A stretch of DNA of 64,000 bases, from contig NZ_VCJO01000005.1 of NCBI RefSeq assembly GCF_009712475.1, positions 1 to 64,000 on the forward strand, written 5' to 3'. The first letter of the stretch is position 1. Every line of letters starts with the position of its first letter. The position numbers and the translations under genes were made by a program. The notes beneath the pieces are model-generated. The model searched no databases. It was given only the letters and a program-made list of their open reading frames with translations, and was not told where the DNA came from. Below are positions 52,248 through 61,217 of this stretch, piece after piece. This stretch comes from Micromonospora sp. CP22. GTDB lineage: Bacteria; Actinomycetota; Actinomycetes; Mycobacteriales; Micromonosporaceae.

Positions 52248-53300
52248 ATGACCGCGACCGCCGAATCGTCGGCAGCCGTTCCCTCGCCCCGCCCGCCCCG
52301 TCCCGGCACCGTGACGGTGGCCTTCTGGCTGCAACTCGCGGCCGTGCTGATCCTGCTCGGCCTGGTCGCCCTGGTGGTGGTCGAGGCGGTCCGGTGGGAC
52401 GCCGCGATCGACCGCGCCGTGCAGCGGGTGCCCTCCGCAGACCCCGACGAGGTAAGCGCAGAGCGCTGGGGCGGCGTCGTGATGGCGACGGTGTTCGGGC
52501 TGCCCGCCCTGTTGCTGGCGCTCTGGCTGGGCCTGACCGCACCCCGGGTACGCGCCGGTAGCAACACCGCCCGGACGATGGTCTTCGTGGCCGGTGGCGT
52601 GCAACTGCTGCTCTGCGTCGCCCAGGGATGCATCGGCGCGTTCCTGATCCCGGCCGGCGTGATGATCACGATGGCCGAGGCGCCGTACATCGACGAGTCG
52701 TACCCGGAGGGCATGCCGCCGCCGGACAACGACATCTGGCCGGAGTCGGACTTCTCCGAGGCGCTCTACAGCCAACGGGACTCGTTCGACGTCCTCTTGC
52801 CGCTGGCGGGACTCGGCGTGCTGCTGGTGTTCCTGCTCACGGCCGCGGTGGTGCTGCTGTTGGCGCTGCCTCCGGCCCACCGCTGGTTCGTGCCCCGCAC
52901 CGGGCCGGTGGCGGCCTGGCCCACCGGCGGCGACATCCCGAACACCTACCTGGTCGGCTACCCCATGCTCATGGCCCCTCCCGTTGCTCCCACGCCGCCC
53001 GGCTACCCGATGCCGCCCGGCTACCCAGCACCGTCGGCCTACCCACCGCCTGGCTTTCCACCGCCTGGCTTCCCGTCGCCGCCGGGGTATCCGCCGCCGG
53101 GGTATGGGGTGCCCGGCGCGGGGTATGCGGTGCCCGGGTATGTCGCGCCCGGTGCCGTGGGCGGCCCGGATCCGGCCGGGCATCCCCCGGCGGCTGCGCC
53201 GACCGCCCAGGACACACCGGCGTCCGACGGTCCGACTGCCACCGACGGTGGCGAGCCGGGGGGTGCCACCTCCGGCGGACCGGGTCAGGCGGACCGGTAG
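52248..53300 (+). CDS. Membrane protein with Pro/Tyr/Gly-rich tail (paralogue 1)
   Basis: A 350-residue protein with four transmembrane helices (about residues 24-47, 79-100, 108-135, 181-210) and a long cytoplasmic C-terminal tail (about 230-350) of PPGYPMPPGYPAP-like repeats. An acidic loop (YIDESYPEGMPPPDNDIWPESD) lies between helices 3 and 4. The helical part ends in LLLALPPAHRWFVPR, a block also seen in the genes at 54082 and 54982, so the three are paralogues. ATG at 52248; a TTG at 52221 is possible. Function unknown. Confidence 0.7.
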   Translation: MTATAESSAAVPSPRPPRPGTVTVAFWLQLAAVLILLGLVALVVVEAVRWDAAIDRAVQRVPSADPDEVSAERWGGVVMATVFGLPALLLALWLGLTAPRVRAGSNTARTMVFVAGGVQLLLCVAQGCIGAFLIPAGVMITMAEAPYIDESYPEGMPPPDNDIWPESDFSEALYSQRDSFDVLLPLAGLGVLLVFLLTAAVVLLLALPPAHRWFVPRTGPVAAWPTGGDIPNTYLVGYPMLMAPPVAPTPPGYPMPPGYPAPSAYPPPGFPPPGFPSPPGYPPPGYGVPGAGYAVPGYVAPGAVGGPDPAGHPPAAAPTAQDTPASDGPTATDGGEPGGATSGGPGQADR

Positions 53301-53372
53301 CCGGTTGGCGAACGGCGTGACCTGCCCGGATCATGGTCGACGTCCCCGCTGAACTGTTCGGGAGGTGACCTG

Positions 53373-53975
53373 GTGGACGGCACATCGGCGTACCTGGCGG
53401 CCGGCTGCCTGGTCGGGTTGGCCGTGGTCGGGTTCGCGCTGCGCTGGTGGCGCAACCGGTCAGGGGCGTCGGTGGCCGGGCGGCAGCGCCACGGTGGCGG
53501 GCCGCGACCCGATCCGCGCCGGATCGAGGTCGGCGACATCGTGGAGATCGGCGACACCACGTACGCCGTGCAGGGCTCCATCCGCCTGGTGGAGGGCGAG
53601 TGGCGGTGGGCCCAACACCTCCTCGACGACCTGGACGAGCATGGTGGCCGACGGCGACTCTCGGTGGCGGAGAGCCCCGGGTTCGAGTTGGTGTTGTGGG
53701 AGACGGCACCACGCGACGCCACCGTCACGCCGGGCGCGCCGGTGGTGGAGTTCGGCGACCTGCGCTACAGCTGGCACGAGTCCGGTCAGGCCCGGTACAC
53801 CGCGTCCGAGGTCGCTGCGCTGGCACCGAGCGGCACCATGCGCTACCACGACTACCGGGGCCCGGGCGGGGCGCGGCTCACCTTCGAGGCGTACGGCGAG
53901 GCGGGCTGGGAGATGGCCCGAGGGGAGCGGCTCGACAGCGACGAGGTGACCGTCCACCCGCAGAGCCGACACTGA
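53373..53975 (+). CDS. DUF4178 domain protein with N-terminal membrane helix
   Basis: A 200-residue protein. The N-terminus holds one membrane helix (AYLAAGCLVGLAVVGFALRWW), then a basic linker and a DUF4178-like beta-rich domain: DIVEIGDTTYAVQGSIRLVEGEWRWAQHLL, LVLWETAP, RYTASEVAAL, MRYHDYRGPGG and GWEMARGERLDSDEVTVHP. DUF4178 proteins are often paired with small membrane proteins of unknown role. GTG at 53373 with GGAGGTGA 5 nt upstream. It stands among three paralogous membrane proteins, pointing to a shared, unknown envelope function. Confidence 0.78.
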   Translation: MDGTSAYLAAGCLVGLAVVGFALRWWRNRSGASVAGRQRHGGGPRPDPRRIEVGDIVEIGDTTYAVQGSIRLVEGEWRWAQHLLDDLDEHGGRRRLSVAESPGFELVLWETAPRDATVTPGAPVVEFGDLRYSWHESGQARYTASEVAALAPSGTMRYHDYRGPGGARLTFEAYGEAGWEMARGERLDSDEVTVHPQSRH

Positions 53976-54081
53976 CGTCCCAATCGACCGGGTGGCTGGG
54001 CTGCGCCCACCACTCGGCGTCGCACCGTGCCGGACTGGCTGGTTGCCGATACGGTGAAGCGCGTTCCAGGAAGGGAGAACC

Positions 54082-54864
54082 ATGGTCGACCCTCAGAACA
54101 CCCCGACCCGGCCACGGCCGGGCGTGGTGACGATATCCACCTACCTGCTGTTGTTGTTCGCGCTCTGTCAACTGATCAGCGTGATCATCTCGCTGTCCAC
54201 CATCGGCACCGTGCGCGAGGTGATGGAGGACGCCTACCGGGACTCCACCGTCGAGGGCGCGCAGAACGTCGCCGACATCACCGTCGTGATCACCGTCGTC
54301 ACCGTGATCTTCCTGCTGGTGATGGCCTTCGCGACGGCCGGCCTGGGACTGCTGAACCTGCGGGGCAAGAACGGCTCCCGGATCGCGACCTGGATCGTCG
54401 GTGGCATCCTCTTCTGCTGCACCGGCTTGAACCTGCTCAGCGGACTCGCCGGCAACCTCAGCACGCCCGGTGACAGCAGTGGTGACATGCCCAGTGGCGA
54501 GGAGATCCAGCGCCGACTGGAGGACGCGCTGCCGAGTTGGATCACGCCGGTCAGCATCCTCCTCGGGGTGATCAGCCTGATCGCGCTGCTGGTCGCGCTG
54601 ATCCTGCTGGCGCTGCCGAAGGCCAACGAGTTCTTCCGTAAGCCGACGCAGCAGTGGGAGCCGCCGACTCCCGGCGCCGCGTACCCGAGCCAGCCCGGCT
54701 ACCCGTCGGCCCCCGGCTACCCGGGCACCCCGCAGCAGCCGGCCGATCCCGGGTACCCGGCCACCGGGGGTCAGCCTCCGGCCGGTGACCAGGGCGGTCA
54801 GACGCCGCCGTCCGGCGGCCCGGACCAGCCCGGCGGGCAGCCGCCCACCGATCGCCCCAGCTGA
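54082..54864 (+). CDS. Membrane protein with Pro/Tyr/Gly-rich tail (paralogue 2)
   Basis: A 260-residue protein with four transmembrane helices (about 15-40, 65-90, 100-122, 150-180) and a tail of QPGYPSAPGYPGTP-type repeats ending in Gly/Pro/Gln. The helix 4 end reads LILLALPKANEFFRKP, matching the paralogues. The loop before helix 4 is acidic (SGDMPSGEEIQRRLEDALPSW). ATG at 54082 with AGGAAGGGAG 6 nt upstream. Function unknown. Confidence 0.75.
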   Translation: MVDPQNTPTRPRPGVVTISTYLLLLFALCQLISVIISLSTIGTVREVMEDAYRDSTVEGAQNVADITVVITVVTVIFLLVMAFATAGLGLLNLRGKNGSRIATWIVGGILFCCTGLNLLSGLAGNLSTPGDSSGDMPSGEEIQRRLEDALPSWITPVSILLGVISLIALLVALILLALPKANEFFRKPTQQWEPPTPGAAYPSQPGYPSAPGYPGTPQQPADPGYPATGGQPPAGDQGGQTPPSGGPDQPGGQPPTDRPS

Positions 54865-54981
54865 CTCGGTCCGGCGGCGGGTGCCGGTGTCCAGGCCGAC
54901 GGACGTCGACACCCGCGTCAGGCACGACCGCGACGGTCCCTCCGAGTAGGTTGCTTCCGACGCCTACCGGAGGGACTCGTC

Positions 54982-55626
54982 GTGTCGTACCCCGAACAGG
55001 CACCGGCCCGCCGGCCGGTTGCGGTCACGTTGGCTGCGGCGACTCTGGCGGTGATGGGGCTCGGCGCACTCACGTACGCGGTGCTCGGGCTCGCGTCCGT
55101 CCAGGGCACGGTGGACCGGTTCCGCTCGACGGCCGGTACCGATGTCGACTCCGGCCAGGTCGACGCGTTGGCCGCGTTGCTGCGGGCCTCGGTCGTGGTG
55201 TCGGCGGTGCTGAGCATCTTCGCCGGCCTGCTCCTGGTCAGCCTGGCGTTGGGAGTGGCCGCCGGTCGGCCTGCCGCACGGGTGGTGACCTGGGTGGTCG
55301 CCGGGTTGGGCGTGTTCTGTGGGTGTGGTGGGCTGGTCATGCTCATCGTCCAGCGCGCAGTGCCCCTGGAGTTCCAGGGCGACCACGACACCGCCGAGTT
55401 GCTCAACCTCTCGTCGGACGCCCACCCGTCCTGGTGGATTCCGCTCACCGTCGCCCTTTCGATCGCCCAGGTGCTCGGTTACCTTGTGGTAGCCGTGCTG
55501 GTGGCGATGCCTGCGGCCAACGCCTGGTTCCGGCGACCGCCCGCACCCCGGCCACCGGTATTCGCGTACCAGCCACCCAACCCACCCTTCGGAGACCCAC
55601 CGGCGACGCCGCCGCACCAACCCTGA
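54982..55626 (+). CDS. Membrane protein with Pro-rich tail (paralogue 3)
   Basis: A 214-residue four-helix protein (about 14-38, 68-93, 98-122, 150-180) with a shorter Pro-rich tail (FRRPPAPRPPVFAYQPPNPPFGDPP). The fourth helix ends LVAMPAANAWFRRPP, the shared block of this family. GTG at 54982 with GGAGGGA 7 nt upstream. Ends 41 bp before the SDR gene. Function unknown; the three paralogues are within 3.4 kb. Confidence 0.75.
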   Translation: MSYPEQAPARRPVAVTLAAATLAVMGLGALTYAVLGLASVQGTVDRFRSTAGTDVDSGQVDALAALLRASVVVSAVLSIFAGLLLVSLALGVAAGRPAARVVTWVVAGLGVFCGCGGLVMLIVQRAVPLEFQGDHDTAELLNLSSDAHPSWWIPLTVALSIAQVLGYLVVAVLVAMPAANAWFRRPPAPRPPVFAYQPPNPPFGDPPATPPHQP

Positions 55627-55667
55627 CCGCTGTTCCGGGGCGCACCCGCCCCCGTACCACCGAGGTG

Positions 55668-56486
55668 ATGACGCCCGTGACGCCCGACCGGACGACCAGC
55701 GATCGATGGGCGCTGATCACCGGCGCGACGGCCGGCATCGGGGCGGCGTTCGCCACCCGGCTCGCCTCCGACGGATGGCATCTGGTGCTGGTCGCCCGGG
55801 ACTCGGCGCGGCTGGCGGACCAGGCCGCCGAGTTGACCGGCTGGCACGGCGTACAGACCGAGATCGTCAGCGCCGATCTGTCCACCGACGACGGTTGCGC
55901 CGCTGTCGAACGACGGCTGGCCGACGGGCCGCCCGTCGAGCTGCTGGTCAACAACGCCGGCATCAGCCTGAACAAGCCGTTCCTCCGCTCGACCGTCGAG
56001 GACGAGACCCGGCTGCTGCGGTTGAACGTGCAGGCGGTGCTGCGGCTGACCCTGGCCGCGCTGGCCACGATGACCGAACGACGCAGCGGGGCAGTGATTA
56101 ATGTCTCTTCCGTGGCCGGCTTCGGCGCGGTGATGCCCGGTTCGACGTACTCGGCCAGCAAGGCGTGGGTCACCAACTTCAGTGAGTCCGTCGGGCAGTC
56201 CGCCCGCCCGTTCGGCGTACGCGTGATGGCGCTCTGCCCGGGCTACACCCGTACCGAATTCCACCAACGCGCCGGCATCGACATGTCGAAAACCCCCGAC
56301 TGGATGTGGCTCGACGCGACCGATGTGGTCGACGAAGCCCTGCGTGACCTGCGCAAAGGCAAGCTGGTGAGCGTTCCGTCGTGGAAGTACAAGCTGGCGG
56401 TGGCGGGGATGCGGCACGCTCCGCGTCGGCTGCTGGAGGTGGTCTCCCGGGACACCCGTGGACGCATCGGCCGCGACCGTCGCTGA
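55668..56486 (+). CDS. Short-chain dehydrogenase/reductase
   Basis: A 272-residue classical SDR. Cofactor motif TGATAGIG near the start, LVNNAGISLNKPF in the middle, catalytic Ser in VINVSSVAGFG and Tyr-x3-Lys in YSASKAWVTNF, with PGYTRTEF after. No obvious acidic residue follows the nucleotide motif in the usual place, so NADPH is more likely than NADH. The ATG at 55668 has GAGGTG overlapping, so translation may begin at the GTG at 55677. Substrate unknown. Confidence 0.85.
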   Translation: MTPVTPDRTTSDRWALITGATAGIGAAFATRLASDGWHLVLVARDSARLADQAAELTGWHGVQTEIVSADLSTDDGCAAVERRLADGPPVELLVNNAGISLNKPFLRSTVEDETRLLRLNVQAVLRLTLAALATMTERRSGAVINVSSVAGFGAVMPGSTYSASKAWVTNFSESVGQSARPFGVRVMALCPGYTRTEFHQRAGIDMSKTPDWMWLDATDVVDEALRDLRKGKLVSVPSWKYKLAVAGMRHAPRRLLEVVSRDTRGRIGRDRR

Positions 56487-56642
56487 GGCGGCTCCGACGC
56501 GACGGTGGCGGTGACGTCACTCGATCCGCCAATATGATCGACGTAGCGTAACCGGACATCGCCACTCATCTGTCCCCCGGAAGGGTTGACCGGGGTGGCC
56601 CGCACACCCGGCACACAGACTTGCGCAGTACCCTCTATCGCC

Positions 56643-57173
56643 ATGGGGGACCACGACGACCTGCGTAAATTCATCTCCGACCTGGCTGTGGTCCATGGGC
56701 GGGTGGTGCTCTCCTCGGGGCGGGAGGCCGACTGGTATGTAGATCTGCGTCGCGTCACGCTGCATCACCGGGCGGCACCGTTGGTGGGACGGGTGATGCG
56801 GGAGCTGACCGCCGACTGGTCGTACGACGCGGTGGGTGGCCTGACCCTGGGGGCCGACCCGATCGCCTGCGCGATGTTGCACGCCGCCGGGCGTTCGCTG
56901 GACGCGTTCGTGGTCCGCAAGGCGGGCAAGACACACGGGCTGCAACGTCGAATCGAAGGCCCTGAGGTGGCGGGGCGTCGAGTGCTCGCGGTAGAGGACA
57001 CCTCCACAACCGGGGAAAGCGTGTTGACCGCGGTCGAGGCCCTTCGCGAGGCGGGAGCCGAGGTCGTGGGGGTGGCGGTTATCGTTGATCGTGGCGCCGG
57101 CGACGCGGTGCGAGCCGCCGGATTGCCCTATCGGGCGGCCTATACGTTGGCTGACCTCGGCCTTGTGGCGTAA
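56643..57173 (+). CDS. pyrE: Orotate phosphoribosyltransferase
   Basis: A 176-residue OPRTase of pyrimidine synthesis, joining orotate to PRPP to give OMP. It has LSSGREADWYVDLRRVTL near the start, GGLTLGADPIACAM, FVVRKAGKTHGLQRRIEG in the mobile lysine loop, and the PRPP motif VLAVEDTSTTGES. The ATG at 56643 follows a weak ribosome site; in-frame codons upstream to 56586 add no family sequence. Other pyr genes are not adjacent. Isolated pyrE is usual in actinomycetes. Confidence 0.93.
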   Translation: MGDHDDLRKFISDLAVVHGRVVLSSGREADWYVDLRRVTLHHRAAPLVGRVMRELTADWSYDAVGGLTLGADPIACAMLHAAGRSLDAFVVRKAGKTHGLQRRIEGPEVAGRRVLAVEDTSTTGESVLTAVEALREAGAEVVGVAVIVDRGAGDAVRAAGLPYRAAYTLADLGLVA

Positions 57174-57239
57174 AAGTCTGCCTATTCGGATCTGCTGATA
57201 TGCAGGCGGATCGATGCTGCTGGTGGAAGGATGGAATAC

Positions 57240-57608
57240 GTGGGAACTGCGTTGGCCGAAATGACTATGCCTCAGATCTCGCCGCTTGCCGGCGAGCCGA
57301 TCGAACGCGCCGACGCCGAGCGTCTGGCGGGGGTCCTCAAGGCCCTTGCCGATCCCGCTCGGCTGCGGCTGCTCAGCCTGATCCAGTCGGCACCCGAGGG
57401 GGAGGCGTGCGTGTGTGACCTCACCGCGCCGCTCGGACTCTCCCAGCCGACGGTCAGCCACCACCTCCGCATCCTCACCGAGGCCGGCTTGCTGGAGCGG
57501 GAGAAGCGCGGTGTGTGGGCCTACTACCGCCTGGTACCGAGTGCGATCGCCACGATCGCCGACCTGCTGACTCCGCCGCGTAAGCGGGCCACCAAGAAGG
57601 CTCGCTGA
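57240..57608 (+). CDS. ArsR/SmtB-family metal-responsive repressor
   Basis: A 122-residue winged-helix repressor. The segment LKALADPARLRLLSLIQSAPEGEACVCDLTAPLGLSQPTVSHHLRILTEAGLLEREKRGVWAYYRLVP is classic ArsR, and CVC in the third helix is the As/Sb-sensing cysteine pair found in ArsR itself (also Cd/Pb in relatives). No arsenic transporter or reductase is beside it, so targets are unknown. The GTG at 57240 has GGAAGG 9 nt upstream; the ATG at 57231 overlaps that site and is less likely. CTGCTGATATGCAG just upstream (57191-57204) is a weak inverted repeat and possible operator. Confidence 0.85.
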   Translation: MGTALAEMTMPQISPLAGEPIERADAERLAGVLKALADPARLRLLSLIQSAPEGEACVCDLTAPLGLSQPTVSHHLRILTEAGLLEREKRGVWAYYRLVPSAIATIADLLTPPRKRATKKAR

Positions 57609-57614
57609 ACCAGA

Positions 57615-57654
57615 ACCGCTTGGTGGCCGCCCGGCAGGGCAGCCACCAAGCGGT
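57615..57654. terminator. Bidirectional terminator between arsR-like and DUF368 genes
   Basis: A 13-bp perfect stem (ACCGCTTGGTGGC at 57615-57627 with 57642-57654), 6 bp from both converging stop codons. Confidence 0.8.
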
Positions 57655-57659
57655 GGGTG

Positions 57660-58595
57660 TCAGCCGACGTGCGGCGTCTCGTACGTCTCCTCGGTGAGGT
57701 CCCGGGTGGCCCGGCGCAACCGGCGACGCTCGGCGATGATCATTGCCGAGACCACCGCGACGCCCAGCAGCGCCAGGGCCACGATGGACACGACGTGGTC
57801 GCCCGGTGCGTGCAGGTCGCGGTCCTCGGACTGCCACGGCCACAGGGCCCGCAGGCTGCCCAGGATCACGCCGGTCATCACCGCCAGGGTCATCCGGCGG
57901 TGGCGCTCAAGCAGCCACTGAAGCAGCTTGACGAAGAGGGACAGCCCGATGACCATGCCGGTCGCGAAGATGGCCAGGTAACCGAAGTCGCGGTCGTTGA
58001 CGGCACTGATGGTCGGTTCGTACAGGCCGACGGTCAGCAGCAGGAACGACCCGGAGATCCCGGGCAGCACCAGGGCGCAGACCGCGACCGCCGCCGCGAC
58101 GAGCACGACCAGCGGGTGCGGCTCGATGGTGGCCTGTGGCAACCCGGTCATCAGGAACGCCGCCACTCCGGCGGTGACCAGCGCGGCCACCTCCAGCCCG
58201 CGCCACGGCTTGCCGATCATCGAGATCGGCACCAGCACCGAGGCGAGGACCAGCCCGAAGAAGAGCCCCCTGGTCTGCTCCGGATAGTCGACCAGCAGCG
58301 GTTCGAGCACCTTCGCCGCGATCAGCAGGCCGGGCAGCATACCGATCAGCAGCGGGATCACCACCTCCCAGTGCACCTGCCGTAGCTGGTGTCCCGCCCG
58401 CGTCCAGCCGCGTCCACGCGGGATGTCGGAGACCGCGTACCGCACCGTGTTCACCACATGCCCGGCGGACGCGATGAGCCGCTCGTAGACGCCGGTCACC
58501 AGCGCGATCGTGCCGCCGCTGATGCCCGGCACGGCCTCGGCCACACCGATGGCCGTGCCGCGCAGGACGTGGCCTACTCGTTCGCCCAATGCCAT
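57660..58595 (-). CDS. DUF368 (PopT-like) polyprenyl-phosphate transporter
   Basis: A 311-residue membrane protein of DUF368, with about eight to nine helices and the inverted-repeat pair of GISG motifs: AEAVPGISGGTIALVTGVYERL near the start and ALVLPGISGSFLLLTVGLYE in the middle. DUF368 members (PopT) recycle undecaprenyl phosphate across the membrane, complementing DedA-family transporters. A wall-lipid recycling role is therefore inferred. ATG at 58595. Divergent neighbour is none; the pnkp gene lies behind on the same strand, 96 bp upstream. Confidence 0.85.
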   Translation of the reverse strand: MALGERVGHVLRGTAIGVAEAVPGISGGTIALVTGVYERLIASAGHVVNTVRYAVSDIPRGRGWTRAGHQLRQVHWEVVIPLLIGMLPGLLIAAKVLEPLLVDYPEQTRGLFFGLVLASVLVPISMIGKPWRGLEVAALVTAGVAAFLMTGLPQATIEPHPLVVLVAAAVAVCALVLPGISGSFLLLTVGLYEPTISAVNDRDFGYLAIFATGMVIGLSLFVKLLQWLLERHRRMTLAVMTGVILGSLRALWPWQSEDRDLHAPGDHVVSIVALALLGVAVVSAMIIAERRRLRRATRDLTEETYETPHVG

Positions 58596-58691
58596 GAAGA
58601 TTCCGTTCCGTGAATCGCTCGATCGCTGGCCCGTGTGGCGACCGCCACGGTCACTCAGGCTACCGGGGTCGTCTCCGCCCGCCCGGCCAGG

Positions 58692-61217
58692 TCACAGCCG
58701 CGGGTCGACCGGCTCCGATTCGCAGGCCAGGATGGCGAAGACCAGCTCGTGCCGACGCCACAGCGGGGCACCGTCGACCAGAGCGTCCAGGGCGGCCAGG
58801 CCGAGCGCGTGTTCGCGCAGCGCCAGGCCCCGCTTGCGGCCCAGGGAACGGCGCCGCAGGGCGGCCAGTTGCTCCGGTTCGGTGTACTCCGGACCGTAGA
58901 TGATCCGCAGGTACTCCCGGCCCCGGCACTTGATCCCCGGCTGGAGCAGCGAGCCACGCTCGCTACGGGCGGCCGGGCCCGCGTACGGCTTGACGACCAT
59001 GCCCTCGCCGCCGGCTGCGGTCAGCGCCAGCCACCAGTCGGTCGCCTCCCGTACCGAGCCGTCGTCGGACAGTTCGACGATCCGACGCCGGGTAGGCGTG
59101 AAGAACTCAGGGTCGGCCGCGCAGAGCCGATCGGCCAACGCCAGGTGCCAGCCGTGATCCCGGTCGCTGTGGCTGGCTTTCGCCCCGGCGAGCACCGCGA
59201 ACGGCGCGAGTCGCACGCCGCGCAGCCCATCGGTCGGTCCCACGTACGCCCGGTACGCCGCTGTGTAGGCCGACACGTTGTCGTGGCGGCGCGCGGTCCG
59301 GTCCCGTACTTCGGTCACGTCCAGCCCGCGACCGATGGCCGCGTCCAGCGTCGCCAATGCCACCGGCAGGACGGCCCGGCCAGCCGCGCCGACCCCCGCG
59401 TACTGCTCGCGGATCAGGCCGGCGGCCTTCGCCGACCACGGCAGCAGCTCACAGTCGAGCAGCAGCCAGTCGGTGGCCAGCTCGTCCCAGAGCCCGGCAC
59501 CTGTCACCGCCGCGCGTACCCGGTCCAGCAGCTCGGTGTCGAGCGGCTCACCGAAGAACGGCCGACCGGTCCGGGTGTGCACCACCCCGCCGCCCGGCCC
59601 GAACGGGCCACCGTCCCGCTCCCGGCAGACCAGCACCACGGCCCGGGAGCCCATGTGCTTCTCCTCGCAGACGACCCGGTCCACGCCGGCCGCCCGGTAG
59701 TCGGCGAACGCCTCCGCCGGATGCTCCAGGTAGCCGTCCAACTCGGACGTCGAGCAGGGCGCCATGGTCGGCGGCAGCCACACCAGCCGACGCGGGTCGA
59801 CCGCGAAGCGGCTCATCACCTCCAGCGCCGCTGCGGCGTTCTCCGCCGGCACGGTCAGCGAACCGTACGCGTGCTCCACGTGCCGCCGACCGGACACGTC
59901 GGTCAGCTCCAGCACCTCGTCGGGCCGGGTCGGCGCGGCGGTCAGCGGCCGGACCGGGGCGTACCACTCGCGCTCCGCCGGCACCGCCACCAGTTCCCGC
60001 TCCGGGTAGCGCAGGGCGGTCAGCTGACCGCCGAAGACGCAGCCGGTGTCGATGCAGATGGTGTTGTTCACCCATTCCGGCTCCGGAGTGGGGGTGTGGC
60101 CGTAGACGACCATGGCCGAACCGCGGTACTCCCGGGCCCACGGGTAGCGCACCGGCAGGCCGTACTCGTCGGTCTCGCCGGTGGTCTCGCCGTACAACGC
60201 GAACGCGCGCACCCGCCCGGACGCCCGGCCCTGGTACTCCTCCTTCAACCCGGCGTGCGCCACCACCAGCCGGCCGCCGTCGAGCACGTAGTGGCTGACC
60301 AGTCCGTCGACGAAGGTGGCCACCTCGGCGGTGAACTCGGTCGGCTCCGCCGCCAGCTGCGCCAACGTCTCGGCCAGACCGTGGGCCACCTTCACGTTGC
60401 GGCCGCGCAGCTTCCGCAGCAGCTTCTGCTCGTGGTTACCGGGCACGCAGAGCGCGTGCCCGGCGGTGACCATGCCCATCACCAGGCGAAGTACCCCGGG
60501 CGAGTCCGGTCCGCGGTCCACCAGGTCGCCGACGAACACGGCGGTACGCCCCGACGGATGCGTCGCGTCCACCGCCCGTCCGGCGTCGTCGTGGTGCAGC
60601 TGCCAGCCCAACCGGGTCAACAGCGCCTCGAGTTCGGCCCGGCAACCGTGCACGTCACCGACGATGTCGAACGGACCGGTCAGCTCGCGCCGGTCGTTGA
60701 ACAGCCGCTCGTAGCGGATCTCGGCGGCCTCGATCTCGTCGACACCGCGCAGCACGTGCACCTTGCGGAAGCCCTCCCGCGCCAGCTGGGAGTAGGTGCG
60801 CCGCAGGTCCCGGGACATCCGGGTCAGCACCTGCCGGCCGAAGGTGCGGTCGGACCGGGCCTCGGTACGCTCCCAGGCCAGCGTCTCCGGCACGTCCAGC
60901 ACGATCGCCACCGGCAGCACGTCGTGTTCGCGGGCCACCCGGACCAGGGCGGCTCGGGCGTGTGGCTGGAGATTGGTCGCGTCGACCACGGTGAGCCGTC
61001 CAGCGCGCAGCCGCTTGCCCGCGATGTAGTGCAGTGCGTCGAAGGCCTCCGCCGAGGCGGACTGGTCGTTCTCGTCGTCGGCGACCATCGCCCGGAAGGC
61101 GTCGGAGGAGAGGACCTGGCTGGGCATGAAATGGCGGCTGGCGAACGTCGACTTGCCGGAGCCGGAGATGCCAACCAGTGCCACCAGCGCCAGTTCGGGA
61201 ATGTCGAGGACGGTCAT
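58692..61217 (-). CDS. pnkp: Polynucleotide kinase-phosphatase-ligase Pnkp (RNA repair)
   Basis: An 841-residue bacterial Pnkp. Three domains in order: 5'-OH kinase with P-loop GISGSGKS (16-23), a binuclear metallophosphatase (DIVGDVHG 184-191, GDLVDRG 230-236, GNHE 260-263) that removes 2',3'-cyclic phosphate and 3'-phosphate, and an adenylyltransferase with nucleotidyl Lys520 (EEKHMGSR). Alone this ligase only adenylates; it seals RNA with Hen1, whose gene overlaps it upstream as ATGA. The frame is open to 61364, but the ATG at 61217 is within the hen1 stop overlap and gives the family N-terminus. Together they repair tRNAs cut by ribotoxins. Confidence 0.95.
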   Translation of the reverse strand: MTVLDIPELALVALVGISGSGKSTFASRHFMPSQVLSSDAFRAMVADDENDQSASAEAFDALHYIAGKRLRAGRLTVVDATNLQPHARAALVRVAREHDVLPVAIVLDVPETLAWERTEARSDRTFGRQVLTRMSRDLRRTYSQLAREGFRKVHVLRGVDEIEAAEIRYERLFNDRRELTGPFDIVGDVHGCRAELEALLTRLGWQLHHDDAGRAVDATHPSGRTAVFVGDLVDRGPDSPGVLRLVMGMVTAGHALCVPGNHEQKLLRKLRGRNVKVAHGLAETLAQLAAEPTEFTAEVATFVDGLVSHYVLDGGRLVVAHAGLKEEYQGRASGRVRAFALYGETTGETDEYGLPVRYPWAREYRGSAMVVYGHTPTPEPEWVNNTICIDTGCVFGGQLTALRYPERELVAVPAEREWYAPVRPLTAAPTRPDEVLELTDVSGRRHVEHAYGSLTVPAENAAAALEVMSRFAVDPRRLVWLPPTMAPCSTSELDGYLEHPAEAFADYRAAGVDRVVCEEKHMGSRAVVLVCRERDGGPFGPGGGVVHTRTGRPFFGEPLDTELLDRVRAAVTGAGLWDELATDWLLLDCELLPWSAKAAGLIREQYAGVGAAGRAVLPVALATLDAAIGRGLDVTEVRDRTARRHDNVSAYTAAYRAYVGPTDGLRGVRLAPFAVLAGAKASHSDRDHGWHLALADRLCAADPEFFTPTRRRIVELSDDGSVREATDWWLALTAAGGEGMVVKPYAGPAARSERGSLLQPGIKCRGREYLRIIYGPEYTEPEQLAALRRRSLGRKRGLALREHALGLAALDALVDGAPLWRRHELVFAILACESEPVDPRL

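Noticed and set aside
50364-53183. A 939-codon minus-strand frame across clpB and its downstream genes
   Set aside because: It spans several real plus-strand genes and encodes Arg/Gly-rich low-complexity sequence only.
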